Assembly (NCBI GenBank): GCA_014379205.1
Contig: JACMME010000074.1
Span: 1-64,000, forward strand
Origin: Gemmatimonadaceae bacterium
Lineage (GTDB): Bacteria > Gemmatimonadota > Gemmatimonadetes > Gemmatimonadales > Gemmatimonadaceae
Direction: 5' to 3'
Length of the DNA: 64,000 nt
Numbering within the stretch: position 1 is the first letter of the stretch; each line of letters opens with the position of its first letter. Under the pieces are notes generated by a model. The model did not search any database. It was not told the DNA's origin and worked only from the letters and a program-made list of their open reading frames with translations. Positions 17,957 to 26,690 of the stretch are shown here, piece after piece. The position numbers and the translations under genes were made by a program.

Positions 17957-18182
17957 GTGCGATAAGCGAGGCGTTGCAGTCGAATCAGGTGACGAGGGAA
18001 CAAGCGCCTCGCGCGCGACGTCGGCGGTGGTGTGCCTTGGAACGGTGATTTGCGTGGTCGCCTCGACTCTTTGGGTGGATTGTCGGAGGAAATGCAGTGC
18101 GGGACTGTGCTGAAACGACGCATCGCCATGCGCATGCCTGCGGTCTCATTTTTCTCGTACAATCATCTCTCCGTTAGTGGAT

Positions 18183-18293
18183 ATGCACAAGGTCGTCCAG
18201 GCCCTCCCTCTCATCGACAGGGCAGCACATGCAATCCTTGCCGACGCGGCAGTGGTTCAGGTAATATTTGAGGTATCGCAAAGGAGTGAGTAG
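18183..18293 (+). CDS. Possible 36-residue leader ORF
   Basis: A small ORF starting ATG at 18183 (MHKVVQALPLID...) and ending TAG at 18291-18293, whose last base is the first base of the next gene's GTG. A TACAAT -10-like hexamer lies at 18158-18163, about 20 bases upstream, without a good -35. The strong AAAGGAG ribosome-binding site of the next gene lies inside its 3' end. It may be a translated leader or chance. No family is recognised. Confidence 0.35.
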   Translation: MHKVVQALPLIDRAAHAILADAAVVQVIFEVSQRSE

Positions 18294-18550
18294 TGACCAC
18301 TTTTCGAGGACACGAGCTGGTAACGGAGGTCACTGTTGAGCTCAACGGTGGACCACTGGGCGGAGAGTTCAGGCGGCTCCCGCGATACCAGAATTGGTAT
18401 GACGGTACCGTCGTGCAGGTCATGTCCGGCGGCAAAGCCCTGAGCCAAATAACGGCGGTGTACTGGCGCCGCACCGATTACGCCGGCCCTGAGCCGATTC
18501 CGTTCGATCATCGCCGAACGCTGACTGCGCTAAGGCGCAGCAGGGCGTAG
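18293..18550 (+). CDS. Small hypothetical protein
   Basis: 85 residues, starting at GTG 18293 behind a near-perfect AAAGGAG Shine-Dalgarno 9 bases upstream. This supports real translation. The sequence is soluble, with a central aromatic/basic segment (RYQNWYDGTVVQVMSGGK) and a basic C-terminus (RRTLTALRRSRA). No family is recognised. It overlaps the preceding 36-residue ORF by one base. Its 3' neighbour is convergent. Confidence 0.55.
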   Translation: MTTFRGHELVTEVTVELNGGPLGGEFRRLPRYQNWYDGTVVQVMSGGKALSQITAVYWRRTDYAGPEPIPFDHRRTLTALRRSRA

Positions 18551-18601
18551 GTATAGCACCGGGAGATTGCGGAGGGCGGCCGCGTGACAGTCCAGCATTC
18601 C

Positions 18602-19186
18602 TCACAGCCGCAAAGTAACGCCAACACGAATTCTGCGATTGTCCAGGAACGCGCTCTGTGCGAAGGGGCGCAGAGGTACGACCCGCCAGCGGTCTGCACC
18701 GAGGACCAAGCCAATAATTGATCCACCAAGCAAGCCTGCGCCTGCACCTGTAAGCCCCCCGTAGAGGGACCAGTCCCAGTCGGAGTCGCTTCTGCTGATC
18801 GCGATAGCGGCGATTCCCGAGCCCGCCAGCGTACCAATTAGCGCACCGATGCCCATAGCGGCTCCCATCCCCTTCTCCTCTCGAACCAGAAGCCTTGTGA
18901 TGTCGCGCTGAAGCAGTGTCAAAGAGTCCGATTGTTTGCGAGGGACGAAGACAATTGTGTCGCCCGCTACACCGACAACAGTGCCCGTGTACGGCGAGTG
19001 TTTTCCTGAATCCGATGTCCACACGCGGATAATGTCACCTAAGCTAACCGGCGCCTGCGCACCTACGGCGGCCGCGCAACTGAGAAGTACGCCGAACGAA
19101 AGAACCAGCTTCCATAACCCACTCGGCGGCAACTCGCGTCGAACGGCTTCGCGCTGAGTCAGTAGTTGCATGTTCACGATTCTCAT
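18602..19186 (-). CDS. Exported glycine-rich hypothetical protein
   Basis: 194 residues with a signal peptide or membrane anchor (about 25-44, ending VGAQA). A small beta-rich domain follows (GDIIRVWTSDS, TGTVVGVAGDTIVF), then a Gly-rich hydrophobic double segment (MGAAMGIGALIGTLAGSGIAAIAI and GGLTGAGAGLLGGS regions, about 106-162) resembling glycine-zipper membrane helices. The ATG overlaps the stop of the FrnE-like gene (ATGA), so the two are translationally coupled. Function is unknown. A role in the envelope is inferred from the signal. Confidence 0.6.
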   Translation of the reverse strand: MRIVNMQLLTQREAVRRELPPSGLWKLVLSFGVLLSCAAAVGAQAPVSLGDIIRVWTSDSGKHSPYTGTVVGVAGDTIVFVPRKQSDSLTLLQRDITRLLVREEKGMGAAMGIGALIGTLAGSGIAAIAISRSDSDWDWSLYGGLTGAGAGLLGGSIIGLVLGADRWRVVPLRPFAQSAFLDNRRIRVGVTLRL

Positions 19187-19857
19187 TGTCTCTCGGAATC
19201 AGCAACGACGCGATCATCTCCGGACCTCTCGCTCCACGCTTGCCGAAGGGCGTCCAGCAGCGCCTCCGGCGGCTGTGCGCCAGACACTCCGTAGCGCTCG
19301 TCTATCGCGAAAAAGGGCACGCCGCTTATACCAAACAACCGCGCCCGGTTCTCGTCCGCCCGCACATCGCTGGTGAATGCCTCGCTTTCCAGTGCCGCTC
19401 GAGCCGCGCCAATGTCGAGGCCTGTCTCGCCCGCGAGGCGCACGAGCACATCGAGATCACCGAGTGCCGAACCTTCGGTGAGGTAAGCATGAAATAATCG
19501 CTCCACCATCGCTTCGCGTTTGCCCTGTGTCGCCGCGAAGTGGATGAGACGGTGGGCGTCGAACGAATTGCCCACCTTCACACGATCGAAGTCGAAATTC
19601 AATCCCTCCTTCCTCGCCTCGGCGGTCATGTTCGCGTTCATTTCACTGGCTCGCTCGAGCGCAACTCCGTACTTCCTTGCCAATAGCTCAGCTTGAGGCT
19701 CGGAGCGTGTGCGTGGAGCCGTCGGATCGAGCTCGAAGCTACGCCACAGGACGTCGACTTCCTCTCGGTGTGAGAAGCTCGCCAACGCGCGCTCAAATCG
19801 CCGCTTGCCGACGTAGCACCAGGGGCAGGCAATGTCGGACCAGATCTCGATTTTCAT
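19183..19857 (-). CDS. DsbA/FrnE-like thiol oxidoreductase
   Basis: Thioredoxin-fold DsbA subfamily (FrnE, 2-hydroxychromene-2-carboxylate isomerase-like). From the ATG at 19857 the protein has 224 residues and begins MKIEIWSDIACPWCYVG, with the redox motif CPWC at C11-C14 and the cis-Pro in GISGVPFFAI. There is no signal peptide, so it is a cytoplasmic oxidoreductase. The frame extends to 19923 but adds unrelated residues. It is first in a two-gene unit with the exported Gly-rich protein. Confidence 0.88.
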   Translation of the reverse strand: MKIEIWSDIACPWCYVGKRRFERALASFSHREEVDVLWRSFELDPTAPRTRSEPQAELLARKYGVALERASEMNANMTAEARKEGLNFDFDRVKVGNSFDAHRLIHFAATQGKREAMVERLFHAYLTEGSALGDLDVLVRLAGETGLDIGAARAALESEAFTSDVRADENRARLFGISGVPFFAIDERYGVSGAQPPEALLDALRQAWSERSGDDRVVADSERQ

Positions 19858-20015
19858 GGTTTTCCGCTCTAAAAAAAGCCGTCGTGTGACTGCGCGAATA
19901 AGATGGCGAATGTGTGGATGCAATCAGGCAAGACCAAGCCGGGATCGCTCCTTCGGCCGATTGGCTCACCAGATTCGATCAGTCTTCAGGTAATCATGCT
20001 GAGCCAGGAGCGACT

Positions 20016-20573
20016 TCACGCCAATTCCACTTTGTGCCGCTCAATGATGTCAAGAAGACTCAGCATTTCCACTTCGACACCGTGGACTGCCGAAACCTCG
20101 AGAATCGACGGCACATCAGGTGTCGCGCCATTAGGCACAAGCGCCGCTACGGCTGCATAGTACCGTTCCAATCCGCCGGGAGCGAAGACGGCCAGCAGCC
20201 GGAGGGCTTCGCCTGGCCCCTTCCCGTCGCGCTCCAGCATTGCTTCTGGCCGAGCGTTCCAGAACGTATGCGGGGTCCCCATTGGCAAGTGTACCGTCGT
20301 TCCAGCGGATGCTGTGACAACGCGTTTTCCAATGAGCATTGTCGCAATGCCCGCGATCACGTACAGCGTCTTGGTTTCGCGCAGGTGCCAATGAACCGGC
20401 ATCGCGACGTAACCTGGAGCAAGCGTATGCTCCAGGACACTGTATAGTCCGCCAGTCTCCTCCGCGCGAACCTTGGCGACGGTCGTGAAGTTCCGAATCC
20501 TGGCTACGGAGCCACTTCCCGGCGGTACGATGCTGGGCGCTTGCTTACCGGGTTCGTGCACGAATCGATACAC
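20016..20573 (-). CDS. Cupin-domain protein
   Basis: 185 residues with one cupin beta-barrel. Motif 1 is HWHLRETKTLYVIAG (about 62-76), giving the HxH-x3-E-type metal site, and motif 2 is the PMGTPHTFWN turn (about 97-106). The C-terminal third is helical. There is no signal peptide. Small cupins of this kind can be enzymes or ligand sensors, and nothing adjacent narrows the choice. Start GTG at 20573 has only a GGAG right beside it, so it is moderately uncertain. Confidence 0.75.
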   Translation of the reverse strand: MYRFVHEPGKQAPSIVPPGSGSVARIRNFTTVAKVRAEETGGLYSVLEHTLAPGYVAMPVHWHLRETKTLYVIAGIATMLIGKRVVTASAGTTVHLPMGTPHTFWNARPEAMLERDGKGPGEALRLLAVFAPGGLERYYAAVAALVPNGATPDVPSILEVSAVHGVEVEMLSLLDIIERHKVELA

Positions 20574-20725
20574 TCCGAGAGAAAACGTCGCGACGCAATC
20601 GGGTCGCCCACCGGGCTGAACTTACACGATGATCAACAGGAAGCACTTGAACTCCAAATGAGCGATCATTCTACAGATCGTGTTAATGGATACAAACAAT
20701 CCCATTGTGAACACGCAAGCGGGAT

Positions 20726-20749
20726 GCTTCGCGTACCGGCGCGCGAAGC
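20726..20749. repeat. 8-bp stem hairpin in intergenic region
   Basis: GCTTCGCG (20726-20733) and CGCGAAGC (20742-20749) form a perfect stem with an 8-base loop, 47 bases before the YdjM-like gene. No T-run follows, so it is not a typical terminator. The rest of 20574-20795 is relatively AT-rich and probably carries the divergent promoters. Confidence 0.4.
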
Positions 20750-20795
20750 GTGACCAACCACTCATGCGCCCGCTCAGCGACGCGTAAATTCCGGC

Positions 20796-21767
20796 ATGGA
20801 TAACATCTGCCACACACTCGTGGGCGCCGCGCTCGGCGAAGCTGGACTGAAGCATCGGACGGTGCTAGGGGCGGCTACCCTCATGATAGGGGCCAATTTC
20901 CCCGATATCGATATCATCGCTGTCCCGCTCGGACATGGGCTGGAATTCCGGCGTGGCTGGACGCATGGCATTCCTGCACTGATCGTACTTCCCTTTCTGC
21001 TCACCGGATTAATGCTCGCCTGGGACCTGCTAGTACGCCGGCGCAGGAAACCTGTTGCCAGTGCGGCGCGTCCCGGCCAACTTCTGCTCCTGGCAACAAT
21101 TTCGATTCTGACGCATCCGGTGCTCGATTGGCTCAACGTGTACGGCATGCGGTGGCTAATGCCGTTCGACGGCCGCTGGTTCTATGGCGATGCACTCTTC
21201 ATAGTGGACCCGTGGATCTGGGGCTCGCTCGCTGTCGGGATCGTCTGGACTCGACGGCTGCTACGGTCGGCCCGTGATCCCGCTAAAGTGCGCGCCGCCC
21301 ACCGTCCCGCCCGCTGGGCACTCGCTGGCGTAGCGACGTACATTCTTGCCATGCTTGCTGCCAGCGTCTCCGGCCGCCGTCTGGTTCAGCGTGAGCTGGC
21401 CGCAGATGGCAGGGCGAATGCGAACCTCATGGTAGCGCCGGTGCCAGTCAATCCGTTTCGCAGGATGGTGGTGTTCGACGACGGCTCAGAGTACCGCTTC
21501 GGGGAATTGTCATGGCTGCCCCTGCCACGTTTCGGCATCGACGAGCGGGTTGTACAAAAGGGCGCCGCTGCACCTTCGATCGCTGCCGCGCGAGCGACGC
21601 CGGAAGGGCGGGCCTTCCTCAACTGGGCGAGATTTCCCTTCTTCGTTGTAGAGCGTGACGCCCAGAGTTCCCTGGTGAGGATTGGCGATGCGCGGTACAC
21701 CGTGGATGCGGAGGAATCGTGGGCTGCGACCGCCGTTCGAATTCCAAATATCACCAACGACCGCTAG
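20796..21767 (+). CDS. YdjM-type membrane-bound metal-dependent hydrolase (DUF457)
   Basis: 323 residues with about five transmembrane helices and the conserved metal-site motifs of the YdjM/DUF457 family: HTLVGAALGEAG at the N-terminus, FPDIDI, GWTHGIPAL, and THPVLDWLNVYG. A soluble C-terminal part (about 200-323) is exported or cytoplasmic depending on topology. The family is poorly characterised. E. coli YdjM is a LexA-regulated inner-membrane protein. It is 13 bases upstream of the serine hydrolase and may be co-transcribed with it. Confidence 0.8.
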   Translation: MDNICHTLVGAALGEAGLKHRTVLGAATLMIGANFPDIDIIAVPLGHGLEFRRGWTHGIPALIVLPFLLTGLMLAWDLLVRRRRKPVASAARPGQLLLLATISILTHPVLDWLNVYGMRWLMPFDGRWFYGDALFIVDPWIWGSLAVGIVWTRRLLRSARDPAKVRAAHRPARWALAGVATYILAMLAASVSGRRLVQRELAADGRANANLMVAPVPVNPFRRMVVFDDGSEYRFGELSWLPLPRFGIDERVVQKGAAAPSIAAARATPEGRAFLNWARFPFFVVERDAQSSLVRIGDARYTVDAEESWAATAVRIPNITNDR

Positions 21768-21780
21768 AGGAGCGCTTCCA

Positions 21781-23310
21781 ATGACGCCTCACAACCAGAT
21801 CCGCACTCTCGCAGTCATTCTCGCTGTCGCGATCGCCACGTCGAGCGCGGTAGCGCAGCTCCCCACCGACTCATCGCGACGAACATCGCTCATGAGCCAT
21901 CCGCGCGTCACGCAGGCGCTCGAGTTCCTGAATATCTGGCTCGATGCTCAACGCGCTTACGACCAGATCCCGGGCGTATCAGCCGCGGTCGTGCACGACC
22001 AGACGATTCTTTGGAGCTCTGGTTTTGGTCACGCGGACGTCGCGCGCAAGACTCCCGCAACGCCCGCTACAATCTACAGCATTTGCTCCATTTCCAAGCT
22101 CTTCACCAGCGTTGCCGTGATGCAGCTACGCGATGCTGGGAAGCTGAGACTCGACGACCCTGTTGGACGGCACCTCCCCTGGTTCAACATCAAGCGCAGC
22201 GTCGCTGGCGCTCCCGAGATCACCGTCGAAGGACTGCTCACTCATTCCTCCGGGCTGCCCAGAGAGTCTGACTATCCATACTGGACGGGGCCGAGCTTCA
22301 CTTTTCCGACGCGCGAGCAGATCGTCGAGAGGATCGCCAGTCAGGAAACGCTTTACCCGGCGGAGACCTACTTCCAGTACTCGAACCTTGGTATCTCACT
22401 CGCTGGAGAGGTAGTGGCTGCCGCGTCGGGCGCGCCGTACTCCGCCTACATTCAGCGCAATATCCTGGACCCGCTGGGCCTGAGCAGTACGACCCCCGAA
22501 ATGCCTGAGCTCCATCGAGGGACGCGTCTCGCAACAGGGTACGGCGCCCTCACACGCGACGGAACGCGCTCGACTCTGCCATTCTTCGCGACCCGCGGGA
22601 TCGCACCCGCTGCGGGCTTCGCCTCCACCGCGGAAGACCTCGCCCGATTCGCATCATGGCAGTTCCGGGTTCTCTCCGGCGGGTCAGCCAACGGCAACAC
22701 CGTCCTGAAGGCGAACACATTGCGTGAGATGCAGCGCGTGCACTGGATGGATCCGAACTTCGAGACGAGCTGGGGGCTCGGCTTCGCTGTGTGGCGAAGC
22801 GAGGACAAAACGTTCGTGGGACACGGAGGTTCGTGCCCAGGCTACCGTTCGCAATTGCTTCTCAAGCCGGACGAGAAGGTCGCCACTGTGTTCATGGCCA
22901 ATGCGCTGGGTGTCGACTCCGACGAGTTCGCGCAGCGAATGTACGAAATAGTGGCGCCGGCTTTGAAAACAGCCGCGAAGGATACCATCAATCTGCTCCG
23001 CAAAGACTCTCCCAAGGCTACGCAAACCGATACTGCACTCCAGACGCTGCGCAAGTATGCGGGTGTGTACGAGTCGTCGTTCGGAGGCGAGATCGCGGTG
23101 CTTCCCTGGGAAGAAGGGTTGGCAGCCCTCTTTCTCCCAACAATGAACCCTGTGAAAGAACTCGTAAAGCTTCGCAAGGTGGGCGAGCACACATTCCGTC
23201 GAATCCGAAAGGATGATGCCCTCGGCGAAGCCATCATATTTGAAATGAAAGCTGACGGACGCCCAAGCCGCTTCATCTGGCACAGCAACCACTACAGGCG
23301 CATGAGGTAA
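21781..23310 (+). CDS. Secreted serine hydrolase (beta-lactamase class C family)
   Basis: 509-residue exported protein with a signal peptide (about 1-26, SSAVA-Q). The penicillin-binding-protein/class C fold carries the SxxK nucleophile motif at S103-K106 (SISK), YxN at 200-202 (YSN) and HGG at 348-350 in place of KTG. A C-terminal DUF3471-like beta domain (about 420-505) is present, as in esterase or peptidase members. The ATG at 21781 has a GAGGAG ribosome site. Substrate is unknown: an esterase or D-amino-peptidase is more likely than a true beta-lactamase. Confidence 0.85.
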   Translation: MTPHNQIRTLAVILAVAIATSSAVAQLPTDSSRRTSLMSHPRVTQALEFLNIWLDAQRAYDQIPGVSAAVVHDQTILWSSGFGHADVARKTPATPATIYSICSISKLFTSVAVMQLRDAGKLRLDDPVGRHLPWFNIKRSVAGAPEITVEGLLTHSSGLPRESDYPYWTGPSFTFPTREQIVERIASQETLYPAETYFQYSNLGISLAGEVVAAASGAPYSAYIQRNILDPLGLSSTTPEMPELHRGTRLATGYGALTRDGTRSTLPFFATRGIAPAAGFASTAEDLARFASWQFRVLSGGSANGNTVLKANTLREMQRVHWMDPNFETSWGLGFAVWRSEDKTFVGHGGSCPGYRSQLLLKPDEKVATVFMANALGVDSDEFAQRMYEIVAPALKTAAKDTINLLRKDSPKATQTDTALQTLRKYAGVYESSFGGEIAVLPWEEGLAALFLPTMNPVKELVKLRKVGEHTFRRIRKDDALGEAIIFEMKADGRPSRFIWHSNHYRRMR

Positions 23311-23543
23311 ACTGTTCGGCAACCGGGGCAGCAAAAGCATACTGCACTCAACATCCAGCGTCTTACAGACTCCTGGACATGTCCCCTAGCGCCTGTGTCG
23401 CTGCGTCACCCCGGAGGGACAGTGACGGTTGTTTGGATGGTTTGTAAGCGACTTAACACATTGCCCCACAGCTTCATAGGAGAATATTCACAGCCCGGCA
23501 CGCAGGGTGCCCGAGTGATTAATGTCACCTACGGAGACCTCCG

Positions 23544-24791
23544 ATGCTGGACTTCGCTTCCGCTCTTCTCGCCGCCACCACGCTCGTTTCGTCCGCCCCC
23601 ATCGCGACAGACGCGCGCCAGGTCCTGTTACCACATACGGCCGGCTTCTCCCGATCCGAGCCGCCTTCCATTCGACTATGGCTGGCGAGTGATGATGTTC
23701 TTCGCTACGGCGAAAGGGCGGACGTCTACTTTCGCGCGGACGACGACGCATTCGTTGCGGTCGTCAGAATCGATACAGACGGGCGGATGCACCTGCTGTA
23801 TCCAGAATCGGAGCACCGGTCCGGGAGAATTCGCGGCGGCCGCACTTATCAGGCGTCTCCAGGAGGCTACGGTTCCTTCACCGCTTCCGAACCCGCCGGT
23901 CTCGGATTCATCTTCGCAATGGTGTCGCACGAGCCCTTCGATTTCGGCAACGTCGGGCTGGGGAACCGCTCACACTTTGCGGGTCTGGGCCGCGTAGGAG
24001 GTGACCCCTTCTTCGCCATCGAGGAGCTCGCCAACCGTCTACTCGACGGCGGGGCTGCCTACGCGCTCGACTATGTCGAGTATCACGTGGGCCGGCGCGC
24101 GAACTATCCGAGGTATGTAAACTACGACTGCTATGCCGGACGCATTTCAATTTTCTGGAACCCATTCTCGTACCGGTGTCGCGACTATCACGTTGCTTAC
24201 CACGATTCGTACTACTACTCCAACCGATACTACTCCGGCCGGCACGTGGTTTACGTGCGCGAGCCGCGACGCCCGCACTTTGATTTCAAGACTGAGACCA
24301 GTGCAGGGGGTGGGTCGAACGAGTCATCCGTTGGATATCGTGGGCGAGAAGATAGCCGGGACTATCGTCGCCCAGGCTCTCCGGCCAGCGATCCTAACAT
24401 TCCCTTGCGAAGCTCCCAATCCAATCCGGGCGCCACACGTCCAGGGGACGATGTCTCAACTGGAATTGAGGGCCGCCGCCGAGTCATAGTGCCCGAGACC
24501 GAGGATCGCGACAGGACCGGACCGGATGCAAGACCCCCGCGCAGGGACGACGACGACCGCAGGGACAACGACGACCAGAGCTCGCCGAACACCCCTCGTC
24601 GCGACGATCGCAAATCGGAACCGCGAAACGAGCCGGCGAGTGACCGGGAGCAGACCCAGCCGCGACGTAGTGAACCGTCAACGGATCGGCGCAGCCCACC
24701 GTCGGCTGAGCGGCGCCCCCGCAGCAAGGATGCGAAGCCCGCTCAGCCTCGCACAAGCGGCGAATCGCGCAAACGCCGCACACCCGAATAA
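23544..24791 (+). CDS. DUF4384 domain exported protein with disordered Arg/Asp/Pro tail
   Basis: 415 residues. After a signal sequence (about 1-24) comes a DUF4384-type domain (about 40-150, RYGERADVYFRADDDAFVAVVRIDTDG). A Tyr-rich stretch (about 175-240) follows. The C-terminal 150 residues are highly charged and low in complexity (Arg, Asp, Pro, Ser), so likely disordered. A GGAGACCTCCG site precedes the ATG. DUF4384 proteins are surface or secretion associated. No specific function can be assigned. Confidence 0.7.
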   Translation: MLDFASALLAATTLVSSAPIATDARQVLLPHTAGFSRSEPPSIRLWLASDDVLRYGERADVYFRADDDAFVAVVRIDTDGRMHLLYPESEHRSGRIRGGRTYQASPGGYGSFTASEPAGLGFIFAMVSHEPFDFGNVGLGNRSHFAGLGRVGGDPFFAIEELANRLLDGGAAYALDYVEYHVGRRANYPRYVNYDCYAGRISIFWNPFSYRCRDYHVAYHDSYYYSNRYYSGRHVVYVREPRRPHFDFKTETSAGGGSNESSVGYRGREDSRDYRRPGSPASDPNIPLRSSQSNPGATRPGDDVSTGIEGRRRVIVPETEDRDRTGPDARPPRRDDDDRRDNDDQSSPNTPRRDDRKSEPRNEPASDREQTQPRRSEPSTDRRSPPSAERRPRSKDAKPAQPRTSGESRKRRTPE

Positions 24792-24872
24792 AAGCGGGAA
24801 ATTGTGATGTACGAGAATGACGACCTGCGAACTGCGAAGGGAGACCAGAAGTTGCTGAGTTGATACAGCACG

Positions 24873-24978
24873 GTGAACACCCCGGGCACCGAACATCGCG
24901 CTTTCCCAACCGCGCACCGAGTACCGCGCTGTACCAACCGGGCACCGTGCACCGGGCACCGAGCACCACACTCGTGCC
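24873..24978. repeat. CACCGGG-type dispersed repeat, copy 1
   Basis: Irregular words CCGGGCACCG, GAGCACC and GTACCAACCGGGCACC fill the gap between convergent genes. A related copy in the opposite orientation lies at 60614-60671: its reverse complement shares CCAACCGGGCACCG and CACTCGTG in the same order. Confidence 0.75.
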
Positions 24979-24990
24979 ATCTCGGGCTTG

Positions 24991-25878
24991 CTAGTCCGAC
25001 CACGTCAACCGTACAGCAGTTCCCCAGGGATCTACCAGCATCCACCCCGCCTCCGCGCGGGTCACTGAATAACCTGCCTCTTCGACACTTCGAGCGGCGG
25101 CATCTGCATCACTGGCGGTGGGCAGAAGAATCTCCCATTCCAATAGCCGTGCGTCATCTGCTTTTGGCCACGCAGCGCCAGGTCCTGCCCACGTATTGAT
25201 GCCCAGGTGGTGATGATATCCACCCGCCGAAAGAAAGAGAGCGCCAGGATAACTCCAGACCGTTGGGTCGAGGCCCAAAGCGGTGTGAAAAAAGGCCCTT
25301 CCCTCGTCCAGGTCACCGACGTGCAGATGGACGTGTCCGATCACGGTACCCACGGGCATTCCATCCCACGGCGTTTCGCCAGCCGCTCGAGCAAGGTCGG
25401 ACAGGTCAAGCGGATTCGTCGCCATGACGAGCTCATTTCCATTTCTGCCCCACAAGGCGCGCGGCCGGTCGGCGTATACCTCGATGCCGAGTCCATCTGG
25501 ATCCGGCAGATACAGCGCCTCGCTCACGAGGTGGTCCGCGGAGCCGGCTCTTATTCCGAGCTCGGAGAGATGTGCTACGAACCGTCCAAGCGCCGCACGA
25601 TCCGGCACGAGTATGGCAAAGTGAAAAAGTCCGAGCCTGCCTCGTCGCGGTACGGGAGTGGAGCCTGCGAGCTCGATGAGTTCCACGATGGGAGTAGCGT
25701 TACCGGGCACACCGAGCGTTGCGCGTTTTTCGGACTGGTCCAATTTCTGAAAGCCGACAACGTGGCTGTAGAAAGACAGTGAGCGCGTAAGGTCGGCCAC
25801 CTGAAGGCGTACCGTGCCGAGTCTTGTCGCGTCCGGCAAACGATACGCGCGCGGCAGTTTGTCATACGCACTCTCCAC
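24991..25878 (-). CDS. Two-domain VOC (glyoxalase/extradiol dioxygenase-like) protein
   Basis: 295 residues with two vicinal-oxygen-chelate domains (about 20-140 and 180-290). The domain arrangement resembles the CatE-type catechol 2,3-dioxygenase subfamily. Candidate metal ligands are H86 in LFHFAI, H181 or H183 in GHVHLHVGD and acidic residues at the domain ends (GIEVYAD). No aromatic degradation genes are adjacent, so the substrate is open. It lies 11 bases after the helix-hairpin-helix lipoprotein gene on the same strand. Confidence 0.8.
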   Translation of the reverse strand: MESAYDKLPRAYRLPDATRLGTVRLQVADLTRSLSFYSHVVGFQKLDQSEKRATLGVPGNATPIVELIELAGSTPVPRRGRLGLFHFAILVPDRAALGRFVAHLSELGIRAGSADHLVSEALYLPDPDGLGIEVYADRPRALWGRNGNELVMATNPLDLSDLARAAGETPWDGMPVGTVIGHVHLHVGDLDEGRAFFHTALGLDPTVWSYPGALFLSAGGYHHHLGINTWAGPGAAWPKADDARLLEWEILLPTASDADAAARSVEEAGYSVTRAEAGWMLVDPWGTAVRLTWSD

Positions 25879-25889
25879 CGCAGCCCTCT

Positions 25890-26435
25890 CTAGCGAATGG
25901 TCACGTATCGCTCCAGCCGAGCAACTTCGGCCTTGTCAACATATTTGCCCATTTCGCGTCTGAACTGCTCGATTCCACGGTACGGGCGATACTCCTCAAA
26001 CTCATGCTTCATCTTGTCGCCCACGCCAGGTATGAGAAGTATTTCTTCGCCCTTTGCGCTATTCAGGTCGAGTGGTTTCCACAGGCGTGCGTATACCGCT
26101 GCGCGCTCCGGTTCGCTCATGTGCTTGGCGAGCACTCCGTCCACAGCGATCATGTTGTCGAACGGGCGAGCGCCGATAAGAGCGTCGGCGGCAGCGGCGC
26201 TCATCCCTGGTAGCGCGAGCAACTGCTCCTTCGATGCGGCACCGGGATCCAGCATTCCGTCCGAGACCGTGGCGTCGCCAGCGGGCTGCGAAGCCGGGGC
26301 AACATCTGCCGGTTGAGTGGAGGCTACCGTGTCGGCGGGTGCTGCCTCGTCATCGGAACCGCTCTGGCAGCCGGTAACAACAGCAAGAAAAGTGGCTGTG
26401 CACAACAGCGTCATTGAAATGCGCGATGGATTCAT
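25890..26435 (-). CDS. Lipoprotein with helix-hairpin-helix repeats (ComEA-like)
   Basis: 181 residues. The signal ends in a lipobox (VVTGC, lipidated C23). A Ala/Thr/Pro linker follows (25-65), then a helix-hairpin-helix region: residues about 66-110 resemble one pair (AASKEQLLALPGMSAAAADALIGAR) and about 120-155 a second (LDLNSAKGEEILLIPGVGDKM). ComEA-like proteins bind DNA in the periplasm during uptake. No competence genes are nearby, so DNA binding is a family inference only. Confidence 0.72.
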   Translation of the reverse strand: MNPSRISMTLLCTATFLAVVTGCQSGSDDEAAPADTVASTQPADVAPASQPAGDATVSDGMLDPGAASKEQLLALPGMSAAAADALIGARPFDNMIAVDGVLAKHMSEPERAAVYARLWKPLDLNSAKGEEILLIPGVGDKMKHEFEEYRPYRGIEQFRREMGKYVDKAEVARLERYVTIR

Positions 26436-26690
26436 CTTGATCTCCCAGTGGTGGTGGTGTCTGAAGCGTTGAACGCAAGAGCAGACAAACAGCGTGTGAA
26501 CAACGTTGCGCGATGCCAGCTACGCCCGCGCGTAATATGTGCACTGACATTGGTCCCTGCGAATTCGGTCAGACACCCGCCAGCATTGCCTGTCAGCTCA
26601 GATACAAGAATGGCAACGCGACTACAGCGCCCGACTATATTTCTTGATTGCTGTCAAATCACCCGCTATTCCTGAATCACGAGAGCGCCG

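Noticed and set aside
20726-20749. Terminator
   Set aside because: The hairpin is not followed by a T-run.
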